Positions 52,435 through 61,863 of a stretch of 64,000 nt of DNA are shown in pieces. How positions within the stretch are numbered: position 1 is the first letter of the stretch; the number at the start of each line of letters is the position of its first letter. The stretch covers positions 36,333 through 100,332 of the forward strand of contig QAIB01000015.1 of NCBI GenBank assembly GCA_030418545.1, in the 5' to 3' direction. This DNA comes from Xenophilus aerolatus (GTDB lineage: Bacteria > Pseudomonadota > Gammaproteobacteria > Burkholderiales > Burkholderiaceae_C). Both the position numbers and the translations under genes were made by a program. Below the pieces are notes generated by a model. It searched no databases, had not been told where the DNA came from, and saw nothing but the letters and a program-made list of their open reading frames with translations.

Positions 52435-52974
52435 CTAGCGCAGGTAGTCCTCGGGCCGCTTGAGCTCGCGGATCATGTCCGATACCGAGGCGCGGGGCGC
52501 CCGTCCGCGGCACAGCGACTGCTTGGCGAGCTCCGAGGTGTAGATCGAGTTGCGGTCGTCGATCTTCTTCCACTCCGCGGTCGCCACCTGCGACCACCCG
52601 TCGCCGGCGTAGCGCGCGTAAGTCTTGTACTCGTCGGTGGAGCAGCGCACGGCCTCGTAGAAGGCATTGGTCGCGTTGCCGGCCTCGCGGTACGCAACGA
52701 CCACGTAGCGCACCACGCCATCCGGCGTGACGGTCATGGTCTGCGGATCGACGCCGAACTTGAGGCTCATGTACGGCGGCATGGCCAGGGGCACCAGCCG
52801 CTTCATGTCGAAGGCCGGTGGCGGCGGCGCCTCGGTTTCCTTCCATTGCTCGGGCTCGTAGTCCCGGTGATGCAGATCGCCACCGCGCTCGATGATGCGC
52901 ACCGGGTCTTCGGCAAGGGCCGGCCCGGCCGCCAGCCCGGCGGCCAGCGCGAGCGCCAGGCTAGCGAGGCGCAT
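52435..52974 (-). CDS. CNP1-like family secreted protein
   Basis: A 179-residue protein with a signal peptide ([23 protein letters not shown]). The mature part has the CNP1-like pattern ([47 protein letters not shown]) with Cys residues that may form a disulfide. Probably periplasmic or exported; function unknown. Start at 52974 overlaps the end of rppH by 14 bases, so it is translated from the same message. Confidence 0.85.
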   Translation of the reverse strand: MRLASLALALAAGLAAGPALAEDPVRIIERGGDLHHRDYEPEQWKETEAPPPPAFDMKRLVPLAMPPYMSLKFGVDPQTMTVTPDGVVRYVVVAYREAGNATNAFYEAVRCSTDEYKTYARYAGDGWSQVATAEWKKIDDRNSIYTSELAKQSLCRGRAPRASVSDMIRELKRPEDYLR

Positions 52975-53644
52975 GCACCCCGTCGGGTGCGGAAGGCGGG
53001 GAAGAAGAGGAAGGCGATGCGGCATGTGAAGAGGGCGGGGCGTTGGGGTCGGGGTCGAAGGTCGCCCCCGGCGGAAGTTCGAAGGCCGGCTCGGCGCCGG
53101 CGATGGGTGCGGTGTGGCGATCGGCCTCGCGGCCGCGCATGCCATTGCGCAGGAAGCGGTTGCGCGTGTCCAGTCGCGGCAGGAAGCGCGCCAGCTCGGT
53201 CAGGGCCATCTCGTAGACGCCGCGCTTGAACTCGACCACCACGTCCAGGGGGACCCAGTAGTCGTGCCAGCGCCAGGCGTCGAACTCGGGATGGTCGGTG
53301 GCACGCAGGTTCAGGTCCCAGTCGTGGCCCACCAGCTGGAGCAGGTACCAGATCTGTTTCTGGCCCTTGTAGTGGCCGCGGGCGTCGCGGCGGATGAAGC
53401 GGTCAGGCACCTCGTAGCGCAGCCAGTCGCGCGTGCGGGCGACGATGCGGACATGCTCGGGCAGGAGGCCGACCTCCTCGTGCAGTTCCCTGAACATGGC
53501 CTGTTCGGGTGTCTCGCCCCGATCGATCCCGCCCTGCGGAAATTGCCAGGAATGGGTGCGGATGCGCTTGCCCCAAAAAACCTGGTTCTTCTGGTTGAGC
53601 AGGACGATGCCGACGTTGGGCCTGAAGCCGTCCCGGTCAAGCAT
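52961..53644 (-). CDS. rppH: RNA pyrophosphohydrolase RppH (NudH)
   Basis: A 227-residue Nudix hydrolase that removes pyrophosphate from 5' triphosphorylated mRNA and so starts its decay. The Nudix box is [23 protein letters not shown] (read GX5EX7REUXEEXGU); upstream [10 protein letters not shown] and [14 protein letters not shown] fit RppH. The ATG at 53644 was chosen over a TTG two codons before. A Pro/Ser-rich tail of ~60 residues extends past the usual core. Divergent from proS. Confidence 0.96.
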   Translation of the reverse strand: MLDRDGFRPNVGIVLLNQKNQVFWGKRIRTHSWQFPQGGIDRGETPEQAMFRELHEEVGLLPEHVRIVARTRDWLRYEVPDRFIRRDARGHYKGQKQIWYLLQLVGHDWDLNLRATDHPEFDAWRWHDYWVPLDVVVEFKRGVYEMALTELARFLPRLDTRNRFLRNGMRGREADRHTAPIAGAEPAFELPPGATFDPDPNAPPSSHAASPSSSSPPSAPDGVHAPR

Positions 53645-53774
53645 AATCAAACCCCAATTTTTGAACTGGTTCGATTATGCATAGATGCATGAGGGGGCGC
53701 ACCCCGCGTCGACCAGCCAGGGCCGTGCATGCGGCCCTTTGTATTTGCGCCTTGCTCCGGACTCCGCCGCACCG

Positions 53775-55520
53775 ATGAAAGCCTCCCGATTCCTCGTCTC
53801 CACCCTCAAGGAAGCCCCGGCCGATGCCGAGGTGGCCAGCCACCGGCTGATGACCCGGGCCGGCATGATCAAGAAGCTCGGCGCGGGCATCTACACCTAC
53901 ATGCCCATGGGCCTGCGCGTGATCCGCAAGGTCGAGGCCATCGTGCGCGAGGAGATGGACCGGGCCGGTGCCGTGGAGCTGACCATGCCCGTCGTGCAGC
54001 CCGCCGAGCTGTGGCAGGAGAGCGGCCGCTTCGACAAGATGGGCCCCGAGCTGCTGCGCATCCAGGACCGCCACGAGCGCGACTTCGTCGTGCAGCCTAC
54101 CAGCGAAGAGGTGGTGACCGACATCGCCCGCCAGGAGATCCGCAGCTACAAGCAGCTGCCGCGCAACTTCTACCAGATCCAGACCAAGTTCCGCGACGAG
54201 CGGCGCCCGCGCTTCGGCCTCATGCGCGGCCGCGAGTTCATCATGAAGGACGCCTACAGCTTCGACCGCAACCTCGACGGCGCCAAGGCCAGCTACCGCG
54301 CAATGGCCGACGCCTACCGCCGCATCTTCGACCGCTTCGGCCTGCGCTACCGGGCCGTGGCGGCCGACAGCGGCGCCATCGGCGGCGACCTGTCGGAAGA
54401 GTTCCAGGTCATCGCCGCCACCGGCGAGGACGCCATCGTCTACTGCCCCGAGAGCGACTACGCCGCCAACATGGAGAAGGCCGAGGCGCTCGCGCCCGCC
54501 GGCCCGCGCCCGGCCGCCGCCAAGCCGTTGACGAAGACGCCCACGCCCGGAAAGGCCACCTGCGCCGAGGTCGCCGAACTGCTGGGCGTGCCCCTGTCCA
54601 CCACCGTCAAGTCGCTGGTGCTGGCCACCGACGTGCTTGACGAGGCCGGCCAGGTGAAGGGCGCCCAGGTCTGGCTGCTGCTGCTGCGCGGCGACCACGA
54701 CATGAACGAGATCAAGGTCAGCAAGCTGCCGGGCCTGAACGCTGGCTTCCGCTTCGCGACGCTGGCCGAGATCGAGGCCCACTTCGGCTGCAAGCCTGGC
54801 TACCTCGGTCCGCTGAACCTGAAGCAGCCCGTCAAGGTGGTGGCCGACCGCGAGGTGGCCGTCATGGCCGACTGGATCTGCGGCGCGAACGAGATCGACT
54901 TCCACATGACCGGCGTCAACTGGGGCCGCGACCTGCCCGAACCCGAACTCGTGGCCGACCTGCGCAACGTCGTCGCCGGCGATCCCTCGCCCGACGGCAA
55001 GGGCGCCCTGGCCATCGAGCGCGGCATCGAGGTGGGCCACGTCTTCGTGCTCGGCACCAAGTACAGCCAGGCCATGAACGCCACCTTCCTGGAGGAGGAC
55101 GGCAAGCCGCGCTTCCTGGAGATGGGCTGCTACGGCATAGGCATCACGCGCCTGCCGGCTGCCGCCATCGAGCAGAACCATGACGAGCGCGGCATCATCT
55201 GGCCCGACGCCATCGCGCCCTTCACCGTCGTGCTGTGCCCGATCGGCATGGACCGCAGCGAGGCCGTCAAGGCCGAGGCCGAACGCCTGTATGCCGAGTT
55301 GCTGGCCGCCGGCGTGGACGTGGTCCTCGACGACCGCAACGAGCGCCCCGGTGCCATGTTCGCCGACTGGGAACTGATCGGCGTGCCGCACCGCCTCACG
55401 ATCGGCGACAAGGGCCTGAAGGACGGCATGGTCGAGTACCAGCACCGCCGCGACGCCGCAGCGACGAAGGTGCCCGTGGCCGAGGCCTTCGCCTTCCTGA
55501 AAGGCCGTCTGGCGGCATGA
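53775..55520 (+). CDS. proS: Prolyl-tRNA synthetase ProS
   Basis: A 581-residue class II synthetase of the bacterial type with the inserted YbaK-like editing domain (about 225-410). Motif 2 area: [25 protein letters not shown]; motif 3: [17 protein letters not shown]; class II motif 1 near [14 protein letters not shown]. The ATG at 53775 gives the family start [20 protein letters not shown]. The 130 bp to divergent rppH contain a weak promoter-like TTGAAC/TATGCA. Confidence 0.97.
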   Translation: MKASRFLVSTLKEAPADAEVASHRLMTRAGMIKKLGAGIYTYMPMGLRVIRKVEAIVREEMDRAGAVELTMPVVQPAELWQESGRFDKMGPELLRIQDRHERDFVVQPTSEEVVTDIARQEIRSYKQLPRNFYQIQTKFRDERRPRFGLMRGREFIMKDAYSFDRNLDGAKASYRAMADAYRRIFDRFGLRYRAVAADSGAIGGDLSEEFQVIAATGEDAIVYCPESDYAANMEKAEALAPAGPRPAAAKPLTKTPTPGKATCAEVAELLGVPLSTTVKSLVLATDVLDEAGQVKGAQVWLLLLRGDHDMNEIKVSKLPGLNAGFRFATLAEIEAHFGCKPGYLGPLNLKQPVKVVADREVAVMADWICGANEIDFHMTGVNWGRDLPEPELVADLRNVVAGDPSPDGKGALAIERGIEVGHVFVLGTKYSQAMNATFLEEDGKPRFLEMGCYGIGITRLPAAAIEQNHDERGIIWPDAIAPFTVVLCPIGMDRSEAVKAEAERLYAELLAAGVDVVLDDRNERPGAMFADWELIGVPHRLTIGDKGLKDGMVEYQHRRDAAATKVPVAEAFAFLKGRLAA

Positions 55521-55578
55521 GCCCCCGCCCGGCCGCTCCGAAGGGGCTCGCACCGCAGGCAAAGCCGAAGGTACTCCG

Positions 55579-56238
55579 ATGGGCGTGACGCCGGGCCTGT
55601 CGCGCCGGGGCCTGCTGCTGGCCGCGGCCGGCGCGCCCGCTGCAGTGGCCTGGCCCGGCGCCGCCTGGGCCGGCGCGCAGATCGAGGAGCCGCTGATCGA
55701 CTCGGCGCGCACCGCGCTCTCGGCCGCGATCCACAACACGGCGCCGCCGGTGCCGGAGTTCAACGACACGGAGTCGCGCCTGCGCTACCTGCGCTGGCTG
55801 GGCGCCATGGGCGACCGGATCCGCCGCAAGGTGCCCGACCGGCAGGAGCGGATCGAGCTGCTGCAGACCATCTGGTACGAGGCGCGTCGCTCCGGGCTGG
55901 AAGTGAGCATGGTGCTCGGCCTGATCCAGGTCGAGAGCAACTTCCGCAAGTTCGCCGTCTCCAGTGCCGGCGCGCGCGGGCTGATGCAGGTGATGCCCTT
56001 CTGGACGCGCGTGATCGGCGACGGCGACGCGGGCAAGCTGTTCCACATGCAGACCAACCTGCGCTTCGGCTGCGTGATCCTGCGCCACTACCTCGACCGC
56101 GAGCGTGGCGACCTGTTCATGACGCTGGGCCGCTACAACGGCAGCCGCGGCCGCGCGCCGTACCCCAATGCGGTGTTCGCCAACCAGCGCAACTACGTCT
56201 TCGACGACCGTGCACCGACCGCGGTGGCGCCGGCCTGA
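55579..56238 (+). CDS. Secreted SLT-type lytic transglycosylase
   Basis: A 219-residue peptidoglycan lytic enzyme. The N-terminus SRRGLLLAAAGAPAAVA looks like a twin-arginine or Sec signal (cleavage AWA-GAQ near residue 32). The SLT domain has the catalytic Glu in GLIQVESNFRK and the family GARGLMQVMPFW and GRYNGSRGRAPYPNAV. It cleaves glycan strands to 1,6-anhydromuropeptides; close homologs of this short type are common in Burkholderiales. 58 bases after proS. Confidence 0.92.
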   Translation: MGVTPGLSRRGLLLAAAGAPAAVAWPGAAWAGAQIEEPLIDSARTALSAAIHNTAPPVPEFNDTESRLRYLRWLGAMGDRIRRKVPDRQERIELLQTIWYEARRSGLEVSMVLGLIQVESNFRKFAVSSAGARGLMQVMPFWTRVIGDGDAGKLFHMQTNLRFGCVILRHYLDRERGDLFMTLGRYNGSRGRAPYPNAVFANQRNYVFDDRAPTAVAPA

Positions 56239-56250
56239 TCTGCTCCTGAA

Positions 56251-56286
56251 TCGATAGCTGCCGGCGCCCGTCCCGTGGGCGTTGCA
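56251..56286 (-). repeat. Partial dispersed element (half palindrome), copy 5
   Basis: Only the right half, TCGATAGC (56251-56258), is present, followed by TGCCGGCGCCCGTCCCGTGGGC; the tail matches copy 6 (60540-60572). A decayed copy in the convergent gap between the transglycosylase and the CorC-type gene. Confidence 0.6.
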
Positions 56287-56308
56287 GACCCAAATCCCTG
56301 ACAAGAAC

Positions 56309-57622
56309 TCAGGCCGCCGCCTTGGCCGTCGCGGGGCCGCCGCGCGTGACCATCACCTGGTCGATGCGGTGGCTGTCCACGTCCATCACCTCGAAGGTGA
56401 AGCCGCCCCAGCTGACGCAGTCGGTGCGCTTGGGCACGCGGCGCAGCATCACCATCAGGAAGCCGGCCAGCGTCTCGTACTCGTCGGCATGCGGCAGCTC
56501 GTCGATGTCGAGCGCGCGCTGCACGTCCTGGATCGGCGTCACGCCGTCGATCAGCCAGGAGTTGTCGTCGCGCCGCACGATCTGCGGCTCCTCGTCCGAT
56601 GGCGGCACCAGGTCGCCCATCACCGTGCTCATCACGTCGTTGAGCGTGATCACGCCGACCACCAGGCTGTACTCGTTGACCACGATCGCGAAGTCCTCGC
56701 CGGCCTGGCGGAACTGCTCCAGCACCTCGGTCAGCGTCAGGCGGTCGGGGATCACCAGCGCCTTGTGCAGCGGCAGGCCCTTGTCGAAATGCAAGGGTTC
56801 GCCCGACAGAACGCGGTGGAACATGTCCTTGGCATCGACATAGCCCAGCACGTGGTCGATGTCGCCTTCGCACACCGGGTAGGCCGAAAAGGGCTCGGCC
56901 ACGATGCGCGCGCGCAGCACGGTCTCGGTGTCGTCCTTGTGCAGCCAGACGATGCGGTCGCGGCTGGTCATCACGCTGCTGACCAGGCGGGTGTCGAGCT
57001 CGAACACGTTGGCGATCACCTGCTGCTCGCGCACCGCCAGCACGCCGGCCTGTGCGCCGGCCTCGGTCATGGCCAGGATGTCGGCCGAGGTGATCTTGTC
57101 GTCGCGCTGGCTGGGCAGGCCCAGCAGCTTGAAGAGCAGGTCGGTACAGCGCATGAAGAGCCACACCACGGGCCCCAGCAGCGTGATGAAGAACTGCATC
57201 GCCGGCGCCAGCCGGATCGCCAGGCGCTCGGGCTCGTTCATGCCCAGGCGCTTGGGGAAGAGGTCGGCGAACACCAGGAAGATCGCGATGATGCTCACGA
57301 AGGACGCCGCGAAGGCCAGGCGCTGTGCCGTGTCGACGCTGAAGGCGAGTTCGAAGGCCTGCGCGAAGTACGGCGTGAGCGCGCCTTCGCCGACCACGCC
57401 GCCCAGGATGGCGACGGCGTTGAGGCCGATCTGCACGACGGTGAAGTAGCGCCCCGGCTGTTCCTGGAAACGCAGCACCTTCTCGGCGCGCGCCTCGCCC
57501 TCGTCCGCCATCTGGCGCAGCCGCAGGCGGCGCGAGGCCGCGAGCGAAATCTCGGCCAGCGAGAAGAAGGCGCTGGTCGCGATGAGGACGACGATGATCA
57601 GCAGGCTTTGGGTCAGGGGCAT
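56309..57622 (-). CDS. CNNM/CorC-type (HlyC/CorC) membrane protein
   Basis: A 437-residue protein: DUF21 membrane domain with three or four segments (SLLIIVVLIATSAFFSLAEISLAASRRLRL; AILGGVVGEGALTPYF; ISIIAIFLVFADLFPKRLGMNEPER), two CBS domains (~215-335) and a C-terminal transporter-associated CorC_HlyC domain. Such proteins act in magnesium/cobalt efflux or resistance; older annotation calls them hemolysins, which is not supported. Single-gene unit, convergent with the transglycosylase. Confidence 0.9.
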   Translation of the reverse strand: MPLTQSLLIIVVLIATSAFFSLAEISLAASRRLRLRQMADEGEARAEKVLRFQEQPGRYFTVVQIGLNAVAILGGVVGEGALTPYFAQAFELAFSVDTAQRLAFAASFVSIIAIFLVFADLFPKRLGMNEPERLAIRLAPAMQFFITLLGPVVWLFMRCTDLLFKLLGLPSQRDDKITSADILAMTEAGAQAGVLAVREQQVIANVFELDTRLVSSVMTSRDRIVWLHKDDTETVLRARIVAEPFSAYPVCEGDIDHVLGYVDAKDMFHRVLSGEPLHFDKGLPLHKALVIPDRLTLTEVLEQFRQAGEDFAIVVNEYSLVVGVITLNDVMSTVMGDLVPPSDEEPQIVRRDDNSWLIDGVTPIQDVQRALDIDELPHADEYETLAGFLMVMLRRVPKRTDCVSWGGFTFEVMDVDSHRIDQVMVTRGGPATAKAAA

Positions 57623-57676
57623 CGGTACGGGCGGCGCGGCCCGATCGGCCGCGCATGCCCGGAAGGATAGCGCCCT

Positions 57677-58675
57677 CTACTGCACGAAGCCGATGCGGCT
57701 GCGCGCGCTTGCCGTGCTGCGCGGCAGGTCCTCGATGCGGACCGTGTCGCGCTTGGCCAGCCGGGCGTTGCCGAAGCCGGTCATCAGCGCACGCCGCATC
57801 TCGCGCGGGGCCAGGGCCGCCAGGGCGTCGAGCACGTCGTCGGTCGGCTCGGGCGACAGATGGCGGCCCCAGTCGTGCTCGCCGCGGATCGAGCGGTACA
57901 GCTTGCCTGCGATCCGCCGCGCCTGCTCGAGGGAAGGCGCCTCCACCTCGAACACGTTCATGCGGTTGAGGATCGGCTCGGGCACCGAGCGCTCGTCGTT
58001 GGCCGTGCTCACCCAGATCACCTGGCTGGCGTCGATGGCCACCTCGGCGAACTCGTCCACGAAGCTGTGCGCCGTGTCGTGTTCCAGCAGCGAATAGAGC
58101 GCGCCCAGCGGGTCGTACTGCGCGTCGGCGCTGGCCTTGTCGATCTCGTCCACCACGATCACCGGGTTGGCGTACTGGCCGTCCACCAGCGCCTCGAAGA
58201 CCTTGCCCGGCCGCGACCCCTTCCATTGCGAGGACGCGCCCGAGAGCAGCCAACCGGCCGTCATCGAACTCATCGGCACCAGCGACATGCCGGTGCCCAG
58301 CAACTCCGCCAGCCGGCGCGCGAAGTGCGTCTTGCCGATGCCCGGCGGGCCCAGCAGAAGCATGGGCGTCACCTCGAGGCCGTCGCGGCAGTCCTGGGCC
58401 AGGGCGACGTGGCGGCGCACGTCGTCCAGCGCATCGGTGAAATTGGGCAGTTCGTCGTACAGCGAGGCCATGTCCGGCACGCCGCTGGGCTTGACCTGGA
58501 AGCGCTCGGGCCCGCGTTCGAGCATGCGCTCGTAGGTGGTGCGCAGGTGCTCGTGTTCGCGCTCGGGCAGCTTGGCCAGCTTGCGCTCCACCTCGTGGGT
58601 CTGGTAGACGCTGCGCAGCTGCGCGACGGGCAGCTGGAAGGCAACATCGGCCGGGACGAGACTGCGGGAATCCAT
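57677..58675 (-). CDS. AAA-type ATPase, Lon-like
   Basis: A 332-residue cytoplasmic ATPase. Walker A is LLGPPGIGKTHFARRLAE, Walker B VIVVDEIDKAS, sensor 1 VSTAND and an Arg finger after PEPILNRMNVF. This is the AAA module of Lon without protease or substrate-binding domain; such proteins may remodel complexes. GGAGG precedes the ATG at 58675. 104 bp to the cupin gene show no clear feature. Confidence 0.88.
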   Translation of the reverse strand: MDSRSLVPADVAFQLPVAQLRSVYQTHEVERKLAKLPEREHEHLRTTYERMLERGPERFQVKPSGVPDMASLYDELPNFTDALDDVRRHVALAQDCRDGLEVTPMLLLGPPGIGKTHFARRLAELLGTGMSLVPMSSMTAGWLLSGASSQWKGSRPGKVFEALVDGQYANPVIVVDEIDKASADAQYDPLGALYSLLEHDTAHSFVDEFAEVAIDASQVIWVSTANDERSVPEPILNRMNVFEVEAPSLEQARRIAGKLYRSIRGEHDWGRHLSPEPTDDVLDALAALAPREMRRALMTGFGNARLAKRDTVRIEDLPRSTASARSRIGFVQ

Positions 58676-58779
58676 GGACACCTCCGAATCGAACACCGGA
58701 CGATCACAGCATAAGCCGTGCCGGGTGGTCAATCGGCGGGAGCCGCCAGGGGGCGTGGCGGGGAGAACCGCCCAGCGCT

Positions 58780-59280
58780 TCAGACGCCGCCGGTCGGGTG
58801 CGTGGGGTCGACCCACAGCACCGTCTCGGGCTTCTCGACCGGTTCGATGTCGATGTTCACCGCCACCGCCTCGCCGTCGCTGCGGCACAGCACGCACTCG
58901 AGCGGCTCGGTGGCGCTGGCGTTGATCTCCTGGTGCGGCACGTAGGGCGGCACGTAGATGAAGTCGCCCGGGCCGGCCTCGGCCGTGAACTCGAGCTGCT
59001 CGCCCCAGCGCATGCGCGCCTTGCCGCGCACCACGTAGATGACCGACTCCAGGTGCCCGTGGTGGTGGGCGCCGGTCTTGGCGTTGGCATGGATGGTCAC
59101 GGTGCCGGCCCAGAGCTTCTGGGCGCCCACGCGGGCGAAGTTGATCGCCGCGGCCCTGTTCATGCCTGGCGTCTGGGCCGTGTTCGTGTCGAGCTGGTTG
59201 CCGGGGATGACCCGGACGCCGTCGCGCTTCCACGCCGGCTCGGCATGGTCGTCGTGATCGTGGGGGTGATCGTGCGCCAT
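58780..59280 (-). CDS. Cupin-domain protein with His-rich N-terminus
   Basis: A 166-residue protein. Starts MAHDHPHDHDDHAEP, a His/Asp-rich metal-binding-like peptide. The cupin motifs are TGAHHHGHLESVIYVVRGKA (motif 1, with the metal His and Glu) and PGDFIYVPPYVPHQEIN (motif 2). A small soluble metallo-cupin; substrate unknown. 13 bases after grxD, probably one operon. Confidence 0.88.
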   Translation of the reverse strand: MAHDHPHDHDDHAEPAWKRDGVRVIPGNQLDTNTAQTPGMNRAAAINFARVGAQKLWAGTVTIHANAKTGAHHHGHLESVIYVVRGKARMRWGEQLEFTAEAGPGDFIYVPPYVPHQEINASATEPLECVLCRSDGEAVAVNIDIEPVEKPETVLWVDPTHPTGGV

Positions 59281-59293
59281 GCCTGCGGCGGCC

Positions 59294-59617
59294 TTAGGCG
59301 GGTTGCGCGAGCACCTGCTGCAGCTCGCCCGACTCGTACATCTCCATCATGATGTCCGAGCCGCCGATGAACTCGCCCTTGACGTACAGCTGCGGGATCG
59401 TGGGCCACTGGCTGTAGTCCTTGATGCCGGCGCGGATCTCGGGGTCTTCCAGCACGTTGACGGTCTTCACGGCCTTGGGGTCGACGCCGCAGGCCTTGAG
59501 GATCTGGATCGCGCGGCCGGAGAAGCCGCACATCGGGAAGCTGGCCGTGCCCTTCATGAAGAGCAGGACTTCGTTGGTCTTGACGAGGTCGTCGATGCGT
59601 TGCTGAACGTCGCTCAT
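59294..59617 (-). CDS. grxD: Monothiol glutaredoxin GrxD
   Basis: A 107-residue CGFS-type monothiol glutaredoxin. The active site is Cys30 in PMCGFSGRA; the glutathione-binding WPTIPQLYVKGEFIGGSDIM is complete. It carries and delivers [2Fe-2S] clusters. The ATG at 59617 gives the family N-terminus (MSDVQQRIDDLV). Common order prfA-prmC-grxD in this group. Confidence 0.96.
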   Translation of the reverse strand: MSDVQQRIDDLVKTNEVLLFMKGTASFPMCGFSGRAIQILKACGVDPKAVKTVNVLEDPEIRAGIKDYSQWPTIPQLYVKGEFIGGSDIMMEMYESGELQQVLAQPA

Positions 59618-59676
59618 GGTGGGTTCCTTCGTCGTGGAAGTGGGGCTGGAATGGCGGGTTGAAAGACTGGAGCGGA

Positions 59677-60513
59677 TTATTTCACCGTGCGCCAGACCCC
59701 GCCGGAGCAACGGGCGATGCCGGCCAGGTCGTCGCGGCTTTGCACCTCGGTGAAGCCCCGATCGGCCAGCAGCGCACGCACCGCCGACGCCTGGTCGTGC
59801 CCGTGTTCCAGCAGCAGCCAGCCACCGTGGGCCAGGTGAGCGGGCGCGTCGGCCACGATGCGGCGGATGTCGCGCAGCCCGTCGGGGCCGCTCACCAGCG
59901 CACCGGCCGGCTCGTGGCGCAGGGCGGCCAGGTGGGGGTCGCCCTCGGCGATGTAGGGCGGGTTGGTGGCGATGAGCGCGTAGCCGTCGGGCCGGGCAGT
60001 GCCGGCGCCGTCCAGCCAGTCGGCCTGCCGGAAGCGCACCGGCAGGCCCAGGCGTTCAGCGTTGGCGCGCGCCACGGCCAGCGCGTCGGCGCTGGCGTCC
60101 ACGGCGTCGACCTGTGCGTCGGGCCGCGCCTGCTGCAGCGCCAGGGCGATGGCACCGCTGCCGGTGCCCAGGTCGAGCACGGCGGGCGCCGCCACGTCCT
60201 TCAGACACTGGAGCGCCCAGTCGACCAGGGTTTCGGTGTCGGGCCGCGGCACCAGCACGCGGGCATCGACGGTCAGCGGCAGGCCGTGGAACTCTTTCTC
60301 GCCCAGCAGGTACGCGACCGGCTCGCCGGCCGCGCGGCGTTGGCACAGCGCTGCGAACGTCGCCGCGGCGCCCTCGGGCAGGGGGTCCGTGTCGTGCGCC
60401 AGCAGCCAAGCGCGTTCGTGGGCCGGGCGGCCCAGGGCGTGCAGCAGCAGGATCTGGGCGTCGAGCCGGTCCAGGCCGCGTGACGCAGCGCCGCGCAGGG
60501 CCTGTGCCAACAT
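59677..60513 (-). CDS. prmC: Peptide chain release factor N5-glutamine methyltransferase PrmC
   Basis: A 278-residue methyltransferase that modifies the GGQ Gln of release factors. SAM motif I DLGTGSGAIALAL; the substrate motif ATNPPYIAEGD (NPPY); VLVPRPDTETLVDWAL is the PrmC mark. An in-frame ATG at 60603 exists, overlapping the prfA stop (TGATG), but the intervening 30 codons are largely a dispersed repeat, and MLAQALRGAASRGLDRLDAQ at 60513 is the conserved start. The repeat may have displaced the original coupling. Confidence 0.94.
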   Translation of the reverse strand: MLAQALRGAASRGLDRLDAQILLLHALGRPAHERAWLLAHDTDPLPEGAAATFAALCQRRAAGEPVAYLLGEKEFHGLPLTVDARVLVPRPDTETLVDWALQCLKDVAAPAVLDLGTGSGAIALALQQARPDAQVDAVDASADALAVARANAERLGLPVRFRQADWLDGAGTARPDGYALIATNPPYIAEGDPHLAALRHEPAGALVSGPDGLRDIRRIVADAPAHLAHGGWLLLEHGHDQASAVRALLADRGFTEVQSRDDLAGIARCSGGVWRTVK

Positions 60514-60522
60514 CACGCCGTT

Positions 60523-60572
60523 GCTATTGTTTTCATAGCTGCTTGCGCCCGTCCCGTGGGCGCCGGAGGCCG
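60523..60572 (+). repeat. Dispersed GCTA-N9-TAGC element, copy 6
   Basis: Core GCTATTGTTTTCATAGC (60523-60539), then TGCTTGCGCCCGTCCCGTGG and GCGCCGGAGGCCG. It sits between prfA and prmC, and if translated from 60603 would code for a Ser/Gly-rich PrmC extension. Confidence 0.8.
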
Positions 60573-60602
60573 ATTGGGCTTGGAAGTCTGCCGAATCCGC
60601 CA

Positions 60603-61688
60603 TCAGGCCGTCGCCTCTTCCAGTTCCGCCAGCTGCTCGGCCTCGCGCGCGGCGCGCAGGGCGGCCAGCACCTCCGTCAGGTCGCCTTCCATGATGGCGG
60701 CCAGCTTGTAGAGCGTGAGGTTGATGCGGTGGTCGGTGAGCCGCCCCTGCGGGAAGTTGTAGGTGCGGATGCGGTCGCTGCGGTCGCCGCTGCCGATCAG
60801 GCCCTTGCGGGTGGCCGCCTCCTTGGCGGCGCGCTCGCTGCGCTCCTTGTCCTGCAGCCGGGCCTGCAGCACGCGCAGCGCCTGGGCCTTGTTGGCGTGC
60901 TGGCTGCGCCCGTCCTGGCATTCGGCCACGATGCCGGTGGGCAGGTGCACCACGCGCACGGCCGAGTCGGTCTTGTTGATGTGCTGGCCGCCGGCGCCGC
61001 TGGCGCGGAAGGTGTCGATGCGCAGGTCGGCCGGGTTCAGCGTGATGGCCTGCGCCTCGTCGGGCTCGGGCATCACGGCCACGGTGCAGGCGCTGGTGTG
61101 GATGCGGCCCTGCGTCTCGGTGGCCGGCACGCGCTGCACACGGTGGCCGCCCGATTCGAAACGCAGCGCGCCGTACACGTCCTCGCCCTCGACGCGCAGC
61201 ACGATCTCCTTGTAGCCGCCGATCTCGTTGGGCGACTCGCTCATCACCTCCACCTTCCAGCCCCGGTTGGCGGCGTGGCGCGTGTACATGCGCGTGAGGT
61301 CGCCCGCGAACAGGGCGGATTCGTCGCCGCCCGTGCCGGCGCGGATCTCGACGAAGGCGTTGCGTGCGTCGTCCGGGTCCTTGGGCAGCAGCAGGCGTTG
61401 CAGTTCGTCTTCGAGTTGCAGCAGCTCGGCCTCGGCGGCGGCGATCTCCTCGCGCGCCATCTCGGCCATGTCGGCGTCTTCCAGCATCTCGCGCGCGCCG
61501 GCCAGGTCGGCCTCGCGCTGCTGATAACGGGCCCAGCGGCCGGCCACGGCCGTGACTTCCGCATGCTCCTTGGCCAGCGGCCGGTACTTGGCCATGTCGC
61601 CCATCACGTCCTCGCGCGACAGCAGGAAGTCGAGTTCCTCGAGGCGCTGGGCGTGGCGGGCGAGCTGGTGGCGGAGGAAGGGTTTCAT
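60603..61688 (-). CDS. prfA: Peptide chain release factor 1
   Basis: A 361-residue class I release factor for UAA and UAG. The codon-reading PxT is in [12 protein letters not shown] and the hydrolysis motif GGQ in [16 protein letters not shown]. Starts [19 protein letters not shown] at 61688. Preceded by a large palindromic repeat and then hemA; hemA-prfA order is conserved in proteobacteria. Confidence 0.97.
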   Translation of the reverse strand: MKPFLRHQLARHAQRLEELDFLLSREDVMGDMAKYRPLAKEHAEVTAVAGRWARYQQREADLAGAREMLEDADMAEMAREEIAAAEAELLQLEDELQRLLLPKDPDDARNAFVEIRAGTGGDESALFAGDLTRMYTRHAANRGWKVEVMSESPNEIGGYKEIVLRVEGEDVYGALRFESGGHRVQRVPATETQGRIHTSACTVAVMPEPDEAQAITLNPADLRIDTFRASGAGGQHINKTDSAVRVVHLPTGIVAECQDGRSQHANKAQALRVLQARLQDKERSERAAKEAATRKGLIGSGDRSDRIRTYNFPQGRLTDHRINLTLYKLAAIMEGDLTEVLAALRAAREAEQLAELEEATA

Positions 61689-61717
61689 CGGGATCGGTAT
61701 CGGGATCGGGAACAGCA

Positions 61718-61823
61718 CGCGAAGTGCGCGAAGGTTTCGCGAAGGACGCGAAAAAGAAAGCCTTGCAATACGGATTTCAGGTCTTCCTTTCGCGACTTTC
61801 GCGAAACCTTCGCGCCCTTCGCG
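61718..61823. repeat. Long inverted repeat between hemA and prfA
   Basis: Arms 61718-61754 and 61787-61823 (37 bases each) pair with about four mismatches and are themselves made of CGCGAA(G) units at roughly 9-10 base intervals. In RNA it would form a ~37-bp hairpin. Build and position are like the one at 19444-19563 in the urease operon. Confidence 0.88.
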
Positions 61824-61863
61824 TACGAAAGTCCGGCTTCGTGCCGGCTTCGTGCCCGCGTCG

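Noticed and set aside
56309..57622. Hemolysin
   Set aside because: The DUF21-CBS-CorC order is that of CNNM/CorC metal-transport proteins; the hemolysin label is historical.
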